The notes: generated by a model from the sequence alone, not told the origin. 64,000 nucleotides of DNA from BJGV01 sp965205785 (GCA_965205785.1 OZ242188.1:1302001-1366000); one strand, 5' to 3'; shown: positions 7,815 through 17,848, counted from the first letter of the stretch. Numbers and translations are program-made.

Positions 7815-8321
7815 GTGAATTACTCCAAAATTATTGTTATCTGCATATTTATCGCTTTATTTTCAGGGGCAGCCGTTGTTTTAGCATTTCACCTTAATCA
7901 GCTTGTCAATGAATTTATATTCGATGAATTTATACTATCAGTAGCTAACTTAGCTCAAAATCCTTTCTATCTTATTTATCTGATAACAGCTATTTCATTT
8001 GCTTTTCTTATTCTATTTAGTGAGAGGGCATTAGTTCAGTTTATGCTCTCAATTGGTAAGGTCTATATATTTGCTAGCTTAGTTGGGTTTGTAATATTTG
8101 GTCCACAGACAACTGGTTTATTTATATCAATTATGAATCTGGGCTTGGGTGTGTCGAGCGTTACAGTTGGCAAGTTGTTACAGGAATACAGGCAATTATT
8201 GCTAGTAGCGCGGATAATTGCTAAACGAAGAGAGACAAGTTGTACTGTAACAACTTTAATTAGGAATGGTGGTTTCAACGAGGCAATCAAGTTTCAGATG
8301 GAACAAATACCTGCAAGTTGA
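7815..8321 (+). CDS. Small integral membrane protein, 168 aa
   Basis: An unrecognised membrane protein with about four hydrophobic segments (residues 5-27, 48-67, 77-97 and 101-117), followed by a basic cytoplasmic tail. It starts at GTG 7815 with no clear ribosome site. The first hydrophobic stretch could also be an uncleaved signal. Nothing in the neighbourhood indicates a function. Confidence 0.55.
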   Translation: MNYSKIIVICIFIALFSGAAVVLAFHLNQLVNEFIFDEFILSVANLAQNPFYLIYLITAISFAFLILFSERALVQFMLSIGKVYIFASLVGFVIFGPQTTGLFISIMNLGLGVSSVTVGKLLQEYRQLLLVARIIAKRRETSCTVTTLIRNGGFNEAIKFQMEQIPAS

Positions 8322-8376
8322 AATCCTTAATAGGCTTTACAGCTTACAAATATTAGTTTTGTATCGGAAGTGTGTC

Positions 8377-8598
8377 TTAGTTAATAGATTGAATGGATTT
8401 TCTCTCCAACGCAGCAATTGTCCATTTGGCATATTCCAGAAAACTCTTATCTTCTTCTAATACTACAGAATCTGCATTTGTTCTTTTCATCAGCTTCTCT
8501 AATCTGGCTACATGCTTTAAATCACTCTCAGTAGCCCTACCCTCTGACTTTTTTAACAGTAGCTTAATTCTGTGTTCAGCAATATTAGTCAAATTCAT
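8377..8598 (-). CDS. Small hydrophilic helical protein
   Basis: About 73 residues, highly charged and helical (EHRIKLLLKKSEGRATES). An in-frame ATG exists at 8610, but the one at 8598 is preceded by GGAAC at a better distance. An opposite-strand frame covers the same bases but encodes a serine- and leucine-rich shadow. Function unknown. Confidence 0.5.
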   Translation of the reverse strand: MNLTNIAEHRIKLLLKKSEGRATESDLKHVARLEKLMKRTNADSVVLEEDKSFLEYAKWTIAALERKSIQSIN

Positions 8599-8962
8599 TC
8601 TAAGTTCCATAAAATAAAACAGTGTATATATGGAGCTTAGTTTCTTTTATCAAGAATTTCAGTGAAAAAGCTCACATTATTAAATAAATACAGAAAATAA
8701 CTTCTAATATGTTAGAGGGAGAGATGACGTTTGCCAATTTTTGCATTTTGTTAGAACTCAATATTCATATTTAGCAATAAAACTAGCAGCGTTTCTTATA
8801 AAAATAGAGTGATAATAATGTGTTAGGCCAAAAGATAGTTAAAGTAATTTTCATACAGACCGATAATTTAGTATGTACCGTTATGACTTCAATGATTGGG
8901 TGGCGTTTTACCATAGAAATACTAGTAACTAAAAAAGTATTATATAAAACAGAGCTATATAA

Positions 8963-10665
8963 ATGGGATCTACAAGTGAAATTCTAGTCGGAAACGCCCA
9001 ATTGCTTAAATCCAAAGCAAGCAAGCTTTCCATTATTGGCATTGTGATATCGATCTGTGCAATTGTTATTGCATCCATTCTCACTGCTTATCTTCACACC
9101 GGTGAGATTAGTTTTGATAGTGTATCTGATGCTCAGAGGAATAATGCGTCACTCTGGCTGCTTGATACAATGCCTTTTGTATTCGCATTTTGGGGGCAAT
9201 ATGTAAGTTCGATGATGGCCTTTGAGGCAAGTGCTATGGTATTTGACCAAACTAGTAATTTACGTGCCCAAGCAACAGCATTTGAAAGGCAAGCCATGCG
9301 TGGTTCTACTCACGATACTCTTACTGAATTACCTAATAGAATATTGCTAATAGACCGATTGGAACAATCAATCAGTGCTTCATCCATTAAGAAAAGTATG
9401 GTCGCAATTATGATCTTGGATATAGACCGGTTCAAAGAAATTAATGACACACTTGGTCATAATACAGGTGATCGCGTGATCAAACAGATTGCTTACAGTT
9501 TGCGTAAAATCATTCCGGAACCTAATACCGTAGCACGACTAGATGGAAACGAGTTTGCAATTGTCCTTGAGAAATTTGGTACGAAAGAAGATGCAAGAAA
9601 GGCAGTACATAAGATTAAAGAGGCTTTGCATGCTCCTATGAAACTGGAGGGTGTACGGTTAAATATTGAGGCATCTTTTGGCCTCACTTTTTATCCAGAC
9701 CATGGAAAAAATGCACAAACTTTAATACAGCGTGCTGAAGTTGCTATGTATCAGGCTAAGAAGAAGAATAGTGGGATTATCGAATATACCACTGCGTTAG
9801 AAAGGTGTAATACACGTCGCCTAACACTTATGGGCGAACTACGTAAGGCAATTATAAATAATGATTTGATAGTATATTATCAACCCAAGATTGATATTAA
9901 GACCGGCATAATTAATGAAGTGGAGGCTCTAGTTCGATGGAAACATAAAGTTCATGGCTTAATACCACCTGATGATTTCATTCCAATGGCGGAGCAAACA
10001 GGAGTTATTAAACAACTTACTTTATGGATGCTACATGAAAGCCTAATGCAATGTGCGAAATGGAAGAGTGAGGGGATCAATTTAAGGGTTGCAGTGAATC
10101 TATCAGCTAGTGACTTACTTGATATAGGATTTTCTGACACAGTTACCAGGATATTGAAATCCCATCATATGTCACCTGAAAATTTACAATTGGAAATTAC
10201 AGAAAGCGCGGTCATGATTGATGCTGAACGGTCACTGGAAGTTCTTACTCGTTTGTCAACCTTAGGAATAAGGCTTTCAGTAGATGACTTTGGAACTGGC
10301 TATTCTTCTTTATCTTACCTTAGTATAAGCTACCCGTAAATGAACTGAAGATTGATAAGTCCTTTGTGATGGGCATGGAGAGTAACAGTAACAATACAAT
10401 AATAGTACAGACTACGATTGATCTGGGACATAACCTTGGACTTGAAGTAGTTGCTGAAGGTACTGAAAGTGCCTCAGACATATTAAAACTACAGCGATTA
10501 GGCTGTGATAAAGCGCAAGGATACTACTTTTCTAAACCACTTGATGCTAAAGAATTTAAGAATTGGCGTGAAAAGAATTTTGCAGATGGACATATGCATA
10601 ACAAAATGGGGTTACTATTTATAACAATTCCACAAAGTGGACCCTCATTAAAGCAAGCAAGCTAA
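8963..10665 (+). pseudogene. GGDEF-EAL cyclic-di-GMP protein, frameshifted
   Basis: The frame starting at ATG 8963 encodes two membrane segments (residues 22-43 and 69-92), a GGDEF domain (about 113-275) and an EAL domain from about residue 300. It hits TAA at 10337 just after VDDFGTGYSSLSYL. The missing part continues in another frame as LPVNELKIDKSF to FKNWREKNF, ending at 10665. A single lost base at about 10325-10330 would explain it. The cyclase motif is degenerate (DGNEF, residues 194-198), so cyclase activity is unlikely. The EAL domain keeps EAL, the DDFGTG pair, the KIDKSF lysine and AEG. The intact parent was probably a membrane phosphodiesterase. Without the C-terminus the EAL barrel cannot close. 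Confidence 0.85.
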
Positions 10666-10794
10666 ATTCAGTACAGAAAATTTAGATAATCCGCCCATGG
10701 AGTCATTCTTTCTTACAGTAATAGCTAAAATTTCTTTTCGTAGTGGAACTTCAGTATTCTCCATAAGTCTAGCCTAATTTGGCAGTAAAGTATT

Positions 10795-11838
10795 TCAATG
10801 CGATAAAGTGGAATCGTTCTTTCCTGTATGAGTGCGAATAATGCTAGAAAATAATGAAGAGATTTCGTGCCCTTTTATTAATTTATTTACATAAGCACGG
10901 TTTTTAAGTTCAGCAAACGGTAATTGTTGGTCTAGCCAGCCAGTTTCATAAAGATACTCAGGGACATAGCCACTCAATAAGATTTTCCAGGAAAATGGGA
11001 TATGCCCAGGATTTACCATCTTATTCTGTAGCCAAATCAAGGTAGTACAATTTGATAGTAACGAGTTATAAAAAGCAGGTTTTTTATATAATGAATTTAT
11101 ACGATCAATATAGCTCATAAACAGACGCTCAATATTTTCTTTTGGCGCTTTTATCCGGTAACGATAAACATGTTCAGAAGGATTGTTCCGGTAATTAGTT
11201 CGTAAGCCAATTACATCGCGCTCATCAGCAACTATATATATCAGCTCATATTGTCTAAAAAACCCTTTAATATTTGAATGGCCTATTCCTTTCCTCTTGC
11301 GTGCTTCAATAGATATTGCTAGGTGATTATGTTCTCCAAAATCAAAGCTCATAATGACATGGGCAACTGCTGTTCCCATCCAATACACTGCGAATAAATC
11401 AACTCCTTCAAGTTTATTTAAATCAAAAGTTTTATTGTAATAGTCTGGAAGAAATTCAAATTCACTGCGATAACTGAAATTACGTATATCGTATATAGTT
11501 ACCATATTTCTCTCAACACTGGCGTAAGCAAGTTTGTTTACATCAGTTTGCCAGTTACCATTATTAGTGGGTCTAATATTGAACCACCATATCAACACCA
11601 ATAATAAAATAACACCATGAATCAATAACAGACAATTGCTTATAGATGAGGTGAATAGCAGGCTGATAACTGCTGATAAGCCAATGAGTGCTAGAAAACT
11701 AGAAGATATTAGCTGAATCTTCTCACTATGTGAATCACCAAAATATACAGCTAGTGTGGCCCAGGTAGTTGTGGATATTAACCACAATATAATTAAAAAT
11801 GACATAAGAATTGACAAGTTTATTTGTGCATGAAGCAA
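10795..11838 (-). CDS. DUF4105 domain-containing membrane protein
   Basis: A 347-residue protein with three N-terminal membrane segments (residues 8-32, 43-62 and 69-86), followed by a large domain on the periplasmic side. The domain matches DUF4105 (Lnb N-terminal periplasmic domain) by the VDLFAVYWMGTAVAHVIMSF strand, the IEARKRKG motif and SNCTTLIWL. The cysteine in the SNCTT motif is the conserved catalytic-like residue of the family. The precise activity is unknown. It stands alone, convergent with the broken GGDEF-EAL gene. Confidence 0.8.
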   Translation of the reverse strand: MLHAQINLSILMSFLIILWLISTTTWATLAVYFGDSHSEKIQLISSSFLALIGLSAVISLLFTSSISNCLLLIHGVILLLVLIWWFNIRPTNNGNWQTDVNKLAYASVERNMVTIYDIRNFSYRSEFEFLPDYYNKTFDLNKLEGVDLFAVYWMGTAVAHVIMSFDFGEHNHLAISIEARKRKGIGHSNIKGFFRQYELIYIVADERDVIGLRTNYRNNPSEHVYRYRIKAPKENIERLFMSYIDRINSLYKKPAFYNSLLSNCTTLIWLQNKMVNPGHIPFSWKILLSGYVPEYLYETGWLDQQLPFAELKNRAYVNKLIKGHEISSLFSSIIRTHTGKNDSTLSH

Positions 11839-12101
11839 GCATTAAATAGTTCACCTATCAATATTGAATGCTTCATTAGTTTTCATTATGAGATTACAGA
11901 AAGAGAGCGATATGCTACTTCAATACAATCTATTTTGTGTCAAGAACGAATATAGGAAAGTATTCCACTTTCTCTCACGCGCCTTGAAAGATACACACTT
12001 TATTAAGTAATGTGTATTTTCTCACAATGTGCGTTACTTCACTGAAGATATTTTAGAAAAGAGTTATCTTTATGCCATAAAATATTTTTAGAGAGTAAAA
12101 A

Positions 12102-12335
12102 ATGAAATATGAAGATGGAAAACAGGTATTGATAGGAGATAAAGTTCAACTTGATTGCGGGATAACCGGCACAGTCATGTGTTCGATCGATGATGGAATA
12201 TACACATCAGAATATCTTGAATCCCAGTGGGAGCATTTAAAGAAAGGTGTGATGGTCTTCTCAGAACAAGCGGGGCTAATTCATTATGCGGAATGGAATG
12301 AAGATTGTATGCTTATTGAACGTTCAAATAGATAG
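12102..12335 (+). CDS. Small hypothetical protein, 77 aa
   Basis: An acidic soluble protein. It begins with a beta-rich GDKVQLDCGITGTVMCSIDD segment resembling small SH3-like or KOW-like folds found in immunity-type proteins. A GAGAG lies nine bases upstream of the ATG. No family or partner can be named. Upstream, 11991-12017 contains the imperfect palindrome ATACACA-N13-TGTGTAT, of unknown meaning. Confidence 0.6.
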   Translation: MKYEDGKQVLIGDKVQLDCGITGTVMCSIDDGIYTSEYLESQWEHLKKGVMVFSEQAGLIHYAEWNEDCMLIERSNR

Positions 12336-12417
12336 AGTGTCATAGTTTAGATTTTATTCTTATTGGATTGTGGCCATACCATTAATTCAATACCATTTCT
12401 AAGATGTAAGACATAAA

Positions 12418-12834
12418 ATGGAAAATAGAAAAAGCGGCCAATGTGCTTGCGGAAATATTAACTATAGCTATAAAGGCGATCCAATAAATATTGTTTTTTG
12501 CTACTGTAAAGAATGCCAAATACAAACTGGGTCCGATAAATTCTTTGCTTTGTGGGTACCAAGGAATAATTTCCAGGTAGAGAAAGGAAAGGCATCAGTT
12601 TATACCCGTCTGGGTGATTCAGGAAAACAGATACACCGCCATTTTTGTAAAAATTGTGGCGTAACAGTTTATATAGATGTAGAAGTTGTAGATATGGTAT
12701 CTATTGCAGCAGTAACTTTAAATGATAGTGAGAATTTATCGCCTAAAATGGCAATTTATATTGCCTCAGCACCTAATTGGGCTACCTTACCTGAAAACAT
12801 TCATCATTTTGAGAAGTGTTGCCTTCTTGGCTAA
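12418..12834 (+). CDS. GFA-family zinc protein
   Basis: A 138-residue member of the glutathione-dependent formaldehyde-activating (GFA/CENP-V) family. Zinc-binding cysteines are in place: GQCACGNINY (C9, C11), FCYCKECQ (C28, C30, C33) and FCKNCG (C77, C80). The prototype binds the formaldehyde-glutathione adduct, but most members have unknown substrates. The start is supported by the typical position of the first CxC motif. It appears monocistronic. Confidence 0.88.
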   Translation: MENRKSGQCACGNINYSYKGDPINIVFCYCKECQIQTGSDKFFALWVPRNNFQVEKGKASVYTRLGDSGKQIHRHFCKNCGVTVYIDVEVVDMVSIAAVTLNDSENLSPKMAIYIASAPNWATLPENIHHFEKCCLLG

Positions 12835-12960
12835 CCTGAGTATCGAATATCCTTTTACAGAAACTAGAATCTCATAATTTAGCACTCTGGTTCACCGTAG
12901 TACTACTATTTGCAATCAATTTCATAGTAATAAATATGTGAATTAGAGAGCCAGAGTGGT

Positions 12961-13073
12961 GCTATCGGAGATTGAGACACTTTGTAGGATAGAACGAAGA
13001 AAGTACCTCAATCATCCGTAGCGAAACTAATAATACAGAGGTACCAGCTTATTCGAAAGTGACAAATTGTCAC
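12961..13073 (+). repeat. Leader element copy A: hairpin plus GTGACAA palindrome
   Basis: GCTATCGGAGATTGAG (12961-12976) pairs with CTCAATCATCCGTAGC (13007-13022) to form a bulged stem. About 36 bases later comes the perfect palindrome GTGACAAATTGTCAC (13059-13073). A related element lies at 16094-16231. It sits about 120 bases upstream of the flavin monooxygenase start. The strand is given by the downstream gene. Confidence 0.6.
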
Positions 13074-13194
13074 ACGTTTTAAATCTTTATTTATACGATG
13101 ATATGATCGATTTTTAGAATATCTACGTTGCTCTAAGAGCATAAATTTAGATTTTACCGTATAGTTATCTGTGAAATTCAAAGTAGGGATAATT

Positions 13195-14256
13195 ATGCGA
13201 GTTTTAATTGTTGGAGCAGGACCAACTGGGCTAACTGCAGGTGTTGAGCTGGCACGAAAGGGAGTCCATGTTGAGATCATTGATCAAAAACCAGAACCTT
13301 CAAGATTCTCCCGTGCAGTTGGCATTTTGCCAAGTAGTCTCAGTGTCCTTGCTCCATCCGGAGTTACCGATAACTTGTTAGAAGAAGGAATCAGAATACA
13401 AGAAGTACGAGTATTTAGTTGAACATGTAAAATATTATCTCTTTCTTTAAAAGGAGGGCATTCTGGCCGGGACTATGTAATTGCTCTGGCTCAGAATAGA
13501 ACTGAAAATATACTAAGGAATGCATTTATCAAATATGGTGGCTCAGTGACTTATGGGAAGAAATTTGTAAGTTTAGTTGAGCATACGGAACGAGTAGTTA
13601 TTGGGACAAGTGATGGCCGCGAGAATGAATATGACATCGTTATTGGAGCGGATGGAATAAAAAGTAGAACTCGAGAGTGTCTAGGCATTGAATACCAGGG
13701 GTTTGATCTCCTGGAGACTTGGTCGATAGCAGATGTAGATGTACACAATTGGTTAAATAAAGGTGTATTCACAATTTCTTTACTAAATGGTGGTCGTGTA
13801 GTGGTTGTTGTTCCTTTGGAGGAAAATAGATTTCGTGTAATATCGAATACTGAGGATGCTCTTGCCACATTACCTTTACCTATGAATGTCATAAATAAGC
13901 ATAGAGAAGGGAAATTTAACATTTCTATTCGGCAGGCTTCTTACTATGGTATGGGTCGAGTTTTTCTTGCTGGCGATGCTGCGCATTGTCATTCACCTGT
14001 TGGTGGTCGTGGTATGAACCTAGGAATTTCTGATGCAGCAGAATTAGCATCATGTATCACAACAAACCAACTGAATAGGTACAGAGTTTCTCGACACCTA
14101 GTGGGGAGTAATACAATAGCTGCTAGTGAAAGGGCGCGTAGAATATTAACATCAGATAGTTATTTAACACGTGGAATGATAATAACTGCATGTCATTCTA
14201 TTAATTTATTCCAATTTTTACAGAGGCCTTTTGCACGAGCAATTTTAGATGGGTAA
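13195..14256 (+). pseudogene. FAD-dependent monooxygenase, interrupted by one TGA
   Basis: The reading frame from ATG 13195 encodes a group A flavoprotein monooxygenase (PHBH-like fold). It has the Rossmann motif GAGPTGLTAGVELARKG, the IGADGIKSR motif, and the FAD ribityl motif VFLAGDAAHCHSPVGGRGMN with downstream DAAELA. It is interrupted by a single in-frame TGA at 13420-13422 (after about 75 codons), and the same frame resumes at once and stays open to 14256. One nonsense substitution explains the break. The roughly 353 codons are slightly short for the family, so the C-terminus may also be trimmed. The enzyme would have hydroxylated an aromatic or similar substrate using NAD(P)H and oxygen. 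Confidence 0.85.
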
Positions 14257-14268
14257 TATAAAATTCCA

Positions 14269-14748
14269 TCATTTACTTTTACACTTCAATGCTTCTGGAT
14301 ATTTCTCACAATAGTTTATATATCCTTGCATTTGCTGCGACATGTTTGAGTATCGTTCCTTTACTTTGCTCCAACTCATATTTTTGTAGTTAGGAACTTC
14401 TCCATATACAAATTGCGCATATTTTTTGTTATTTAGTTGTGCGATTCCATATCCAGCAGAGCCCGTCTTATTTAATGCTGAGATTACTACGTCGCCTTGT
14501 GGCCCATGATCACATTTAAGCCCACCTACTGCAGGCTTTGATGCGCCCTCGGCAAACTCATATATTCCATTACAGATAAAACCAGAGTTTGAAGTAATCT
14601 TAAATTGACCGCTCCCCCATAGATAGCCTTTGGCAGTTCCGCTGATCACTTCATTTTCGTTTTGTGTTATTCCTTTAATATGTTTAGTTACTGAGAATGC
14701 AGATAAAAGGATAACTGCCAGCATAATTGATAAAAATCTAAACATCAT
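14269..14748 (-). CDS. Secreted hypothetical protein, 159 aa
   Basis: It has an N-terminal signal sequence (about residues 1-20), followed by a beta-rich domain with four cysteines in the mature part (FICNGIYEF, GLKCDHGPQG, then C-terminal NYCEKYPEALKCKSK), which could form disulfides in the periplasm. No family is recognised with certainty. It is convergent with the broken monooxygenase, 12 bases away. Confidence 0.65.
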   Translation of the reverse strand: MMFRFLSIMLAVILLSAFSVTKHIKGITQNENEVISGTAKGYLWGSGQFKITSNSGFICNGIYEFAEGASKPAVGGLKCDHGPQGDVVISALNKTGSAGYGIAQLNNKKYAQFVYGEVPNYKNMSWSKVKERYSNMSQQMQGYINYCEKYPEALKCKSK

Positions 14749-14965
14749 ATTTTCCTATTAAGAAAAACTACAATACCAGAAAAATATTCGAGAATAATGT
14801 GAAGAAATCATTATCTGGGTAAGTTTCTTCATTAGTTTTATATAGTTACTATATATTACCGCATATAGCATAAAAAGTTTATAGTTATACGGTTATAAAG
14901 TATATTGAAACTAATGTCCACTTTGGAGCGGAATTTGTTCCTCAGAAAAACTCTGGTGACAACTT

Positions 14966-15256
14966 TCATTGTTGACCCCATACATAAAGTTTCTCGAACT
15001 CATATTTGAAGTCATGTAACCATTCTAAAGTATGTTTCTCTGAGGCTTCTCCATTGGTAGCTTCATCAATAAACCACTCATACCAGCATTCAAATTTATT
15101 GCCAAATGATTCTCCAGTTCTTGATGCAAGTAGTTTATATATAGATTCTGTATCGATTGGCTCTTCGTCTATAAGAGACTCAACCATTCGACTTTTTCCG
15201 TCATACATTAGCTCTATCAGCAACTCAAGGTTTGATGCTTTCTCAATATTAGTCAT
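14966..15256 (-). CDS. Small acidic hypothetical protein, 96 aa
   Basis: A strongly acidic helical protein, rich in Trp and Glu (FECWYEWFIDEATNGEASE), without signal or membrane segments. The opposite-strand frame is serine-rich and looks like its shadow. The ribosome site is weak. Function unknown. Confidence 0.5.
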   Translation of the reverse strand: MTNIEKASNLELLIELMYDGKSRMVESLIDEEPIDTESIYKLLASRTGESFGNKFECWYEWFIDEATNGEASEKHTLEWLHDFKYEFEKLYVWGQQ

Positions 15257-15699
15257 ATGCTGTACCTATATACGATTCTATATTTTTATAAAAATTGTTT
15301 ATAACCTTATAACGGATTACTAATAAAAATATTTAGGATAGAGAATGCCTTAAATATTTACTGTTTGTCGGTGGGCGTTCTTAAACAGATCAGCAGCAAT
15401 AAATTGAGAAAATATATTTAAATTTTAGGTACTATTTAACAGGCAATTCTTATACCAGGATTTACCATATAAGCGGAATAGGATGTTTGTATCTTAACTT
15501 CGTTTTACCAAGAGTTAGTGAATATCTACATTGAATATAGATAATATTAATTAATAGGTATTTATATAAAAGGAATACAAAATTAGTATCCTGGGAAAAG
15601 AGGTTTCTTAAAGGCAAATAAATATAATTACTGGAAAAAGATTCCAGTCTATCTAAATCAAATCATAATAAATAAACAGACTAAATTAATTGGGATGCC
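15257..15699. other. AT-rich intergenic stretch without recognisable gene
   Basis: No frame with coding character, no RNA gene and no strong hairpin was seen here. The region presumably contains the promoters of the divergent genes on either side. Confidence 0.5.
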
Positions 15700-16005
15700 A
15701 TGAAAGATTTTACCGAATTATTAATGTATGTCATTGCTCAAGAGACTAAATACATTGAGACAATGCGCCATTCACTTAAAGAAGATGAGCTTACAATTCT
15801 TCGGCTAAGAAATAAATCAAAGGCTATTGAAAAGGAAATTGATGAGCGTAAGAAGTTAATTGAAGAGTACAGAGGTTATTTAAAACATATATCAGATCAG
15901 GCAAAAGTAAAAATGAAGCTGGTATTGCCGACAGCGCAGCAAGTTGATACTGATTTATCAGCAACTAATATTCAGTTTGAGAAATGCATTGAGAAGCAAG
16001 CGTGA
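15700..16005 (+). CDS. Coiled-coil protein, 101 aa
   Basis: A soluble protein that is almost entirely helical. Residues 20-65 carry heptad-like spacing (LKEDELTILRLRNKSKAIEK, then EIDERKKLIEEYRGYL), which suggests a coiled-coil dimer. No signal peptide or motif is visible. The start ATG at 15700 has only a poor ribosome site. No function can be assigned. Confidence 0.6.
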   Translation: MKDFTELLMYVIAQETKYIETMRHSLKEDELTILRLRNKSKAIEKEIDERKKLIEEYRGYLKHISDQAKVKMKLVLPTAQQVDTDLSATNIQFEKCIEKQA

Positions 16006-16093
16006 CCTGTTTAATAAAAGGCAATGTCATTTAAAGAATTAGAAGGAAAGAAGAAATAGCTAGTACATGGTAAAACCAGATGGCATATGTGTT

Positions 16094-16231
16094 GCTATCG
16101 GAGATTAAGCTACTAACGGAGGGATTGAGAGGAGGCAAGTGACTCAATCATCCGAAGCCTCACGTGGGAGATTCTCTGCCAGTAGGAATATTACTTTGTC
16201 AGTGATTTTTCCGAAAGTGACAAATTGTCGC
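16094..16231 (+). repeat. Leader element copy B: hairpin plus GTGACAA palindrome
   Basis: It begins GCTATCGGAGATTAAG at 16094, has the right arm CTCAATCATCCGAAGC (16143-16158) and ends with GTGACAAATTGTCGC (16217-16231) preceded by CCGAAA. It is homologous to the element at 12961-13073. An alternative left arm, GGATTGAG, lies inside the loop. The downstream gene starts 145 bases later. Confidence 0.6.
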
Positions 16232-16375
16232 ATCTTAGAATTTTCTAATAAAACTATAGAGGTTTTGACAGGTATCAATAGTCCATCCTGGGTTGGCAAT
16301 ATTTGACCGGACATGTTTCCTCTAAAACGATGTAAACTAGTTGATAGAAATTTGGGCTATTTGAAGGAGTACGAC

Positions 16376-17356
16376 ATGGCTGAACCTAATCGCGGCTATG
16401 AACGAGTTGTAAGTGAGATATTGACTAGAGGTAAAATAAAGCGACAACTGGCAAAAGAATTAATCGAGGAGCTGAAAACCATAATACCTTTGAAAATCAA
16501 TCCATATTCTCCTTCTGGTAAATTTAACTCGAGCCGACTCTTACTGTATATAACCGGGATGTTGCTAATTGGAATGTTTTTTGTACCAGTATTAGATTTC
16601 TATATTGGATATATCCAGAAGTATGTAGAAAGTCAGGGTATGTTTCAGGGTGCAGATTATGCTTTTGCAGTAGGAACAACTTTTTATCTCATTGGTGCTA
16701 TTCTTGCCGCGCATATTTATTTCTCATATTTTGGTTCTAAATTTCTAGGGCATTTTTCCCAATGTCGAAATACAAGAATTGTAGCTGCAGCTACAATTCT
16801 GCCCACGATAGTTATCATTGTTTATTTACAAACAATAGCTATTTCATCGTTTAGTAACACTTCGCAATTCAATAATAATAGTAATGATGGTTACTTATTA
16901 TTCATAATGTTGCAATCCATATTGTTCGGTTTATCCGGTTTGTTTACAGCCTTAACAACGGGATCATTGTATACAGAGGAAAATATGTACGATGAACAAA
17001 CGGGTACATTCTTTGATACAGTAGAATCACCAAAATATAATATTGCAAGGGTTAATGATTTTTGGAATGCATTTCAGGAAAATGATAAGCAAGAAATTCT
17101 GAGAATTATCAGAGAGGCAGAGATAGATCCTAGGAAAAAGGACTTCTATAATGATGGGTATAATTATTTCCAAATAATATTAAAGAAACTACCTTATCAT
17201 TGTGAATATCTATATGGATATATTCAGGGTTGTATTGTAATTAGAGTTAATGTGGAAGGAAATAATACGGTGTGTGATAGTTGGGATTTTTTGTTTGATA
17301 AAGCTGATAAATCACTTATTGACAGCTTATCCTGGGCAATAAAAAAATATGTATAG
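16376..17356 (+). CDS. Integral membrane protein with cytoplasmic C-terminal domain
   Basis: About 326 residues from the ATG at 16376, which is preceded by a perfect AAGGAG six bases upstream (a longer frame from 16313 lacks this). A basic helical N-terminus (residues 1-45) is followed by about four membrane segments between residues 52 and 210. A soluble C-terminal domain of about 110 residues ends with FDKADKSLIDSLSWAIKKYV. I recognise no family. The phosphatase gene follows after 18 bases, so the two probably form an operon, with leader element B upstream. Confidence 0.7.
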   Translation: MAEPNRGYERVVSEILTRGKIKRQLAKELIEELKTIIPLKINPYSPSGKFNSSRLLLYITGMLLIGMFFVPVLDFYIGYIQKYVESQGMFQGADYAFAVGTTFYLIGAILAAHIYFSYFGSKFLGHFSQCRNTRIVAAATILPTIVIIVYLQTIAISSFSNTSQFNNNSNDGYLLFIMLQSILFGLSGLFTALTTGSLYTEENMYDEQTGTFFDTVESPKYNIARVNDFWNAFQENDKQEILRIIREAEIDPRKKDFYNDGYNYFQIILKKLPYHCEYLYGYIQGCIVIRVNVEGNNTVCDSWDFLFDKADKSLIDSLSWAIKKYV

Positions 17357-17374
17357 ATATAATGACCGAAGGCT

Positions 17375-17848
17375 ATGAAGCAAGCAGATCTGACATCACA
17401 CCATATTGAGGGGATTTCTTTCCATGGAGACGTGCCATTTGAAGTTCCACTGTTTTCCCATATCGAGGGTAATTTATGGATGGGGGGGTGCCCAGTTAAA
17501 TCAGTTCCGGAAGAATTTAAATATATAGTGAGCTTATATCCATGGGAGACTTACACACTTACAGAATTTCAAGTAAGAACAGAGGCACGGCTGCAAGATA
17601 TATTAACCATCCCTAATGAAGAGCAACTGTATGCTTTAGCCAGATGTGTAAATGTATATAAGCAGCAAGGGGTAACTTTAGTACACTGTCAGGCGGGACT
17701 AAACAGGTCCGGATTAATCTCTGCTCTTGCATTAATTGAAGAGGGAATGAAAGCTGCAGATGCTATTTCCTTGCTAAGAGCCAAGAGGTCGCCAGCTGTT
17801 TTATGTAATCAAATTTTTGAGGAATGGTTGCTTACAAGAGGTAAATGA
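17375..17848 (+). CDS. Dual-specificity protein phosphatase
   Basis: A 157-residue cysteine phosphatase. The active-site signature HCQAGLNRSG is at residues 104-113, with nucleophile Cys105 and phosphate-binding Arg111. The signature, the single compact domain and the IVSLYPWETY strand fit the dual-specificity phosphatase family. A general-acid aspartate is not obvious in the usual WPD-like position, although D75 (LQDILTIPN) could serve. It should be cytoplasmic. It is probably cotranscribed with the membrane protein upstream. Confidence 0.85.
   Translation: MKQADLTSHHIEGISFHGDVPFEVPLFSHIEGNLWMGGCPVKSVPEEFKYIVSLYPWETYTLTEFQVRTEARLQDILTIPNEEQLYALARCVNVYKQQGVTLVHCQAGLNRSGLISALALIEEGMKAADAISLLRAKRSPAVLCNQIFEEWLLTRGK

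Noticed and set aside
8393..8617. 74-codon plus-strand frame opposite the 8377-8598 gene
   Set aside because: Serine- and leucine-rich shadow of a charged helical protein, with no start signal.
11991..12017. ATACACA-N13-TGTGTAT palindrome
   Set aside because: Short and AT-rich. One copy only, and no clear promoter context.
13420..13422. TGA as selenocysteine or recoded codon
   Set aside because: No selenocysteine family or SECIS-like hairpin is apparent. A nonsense mutation is simpler.
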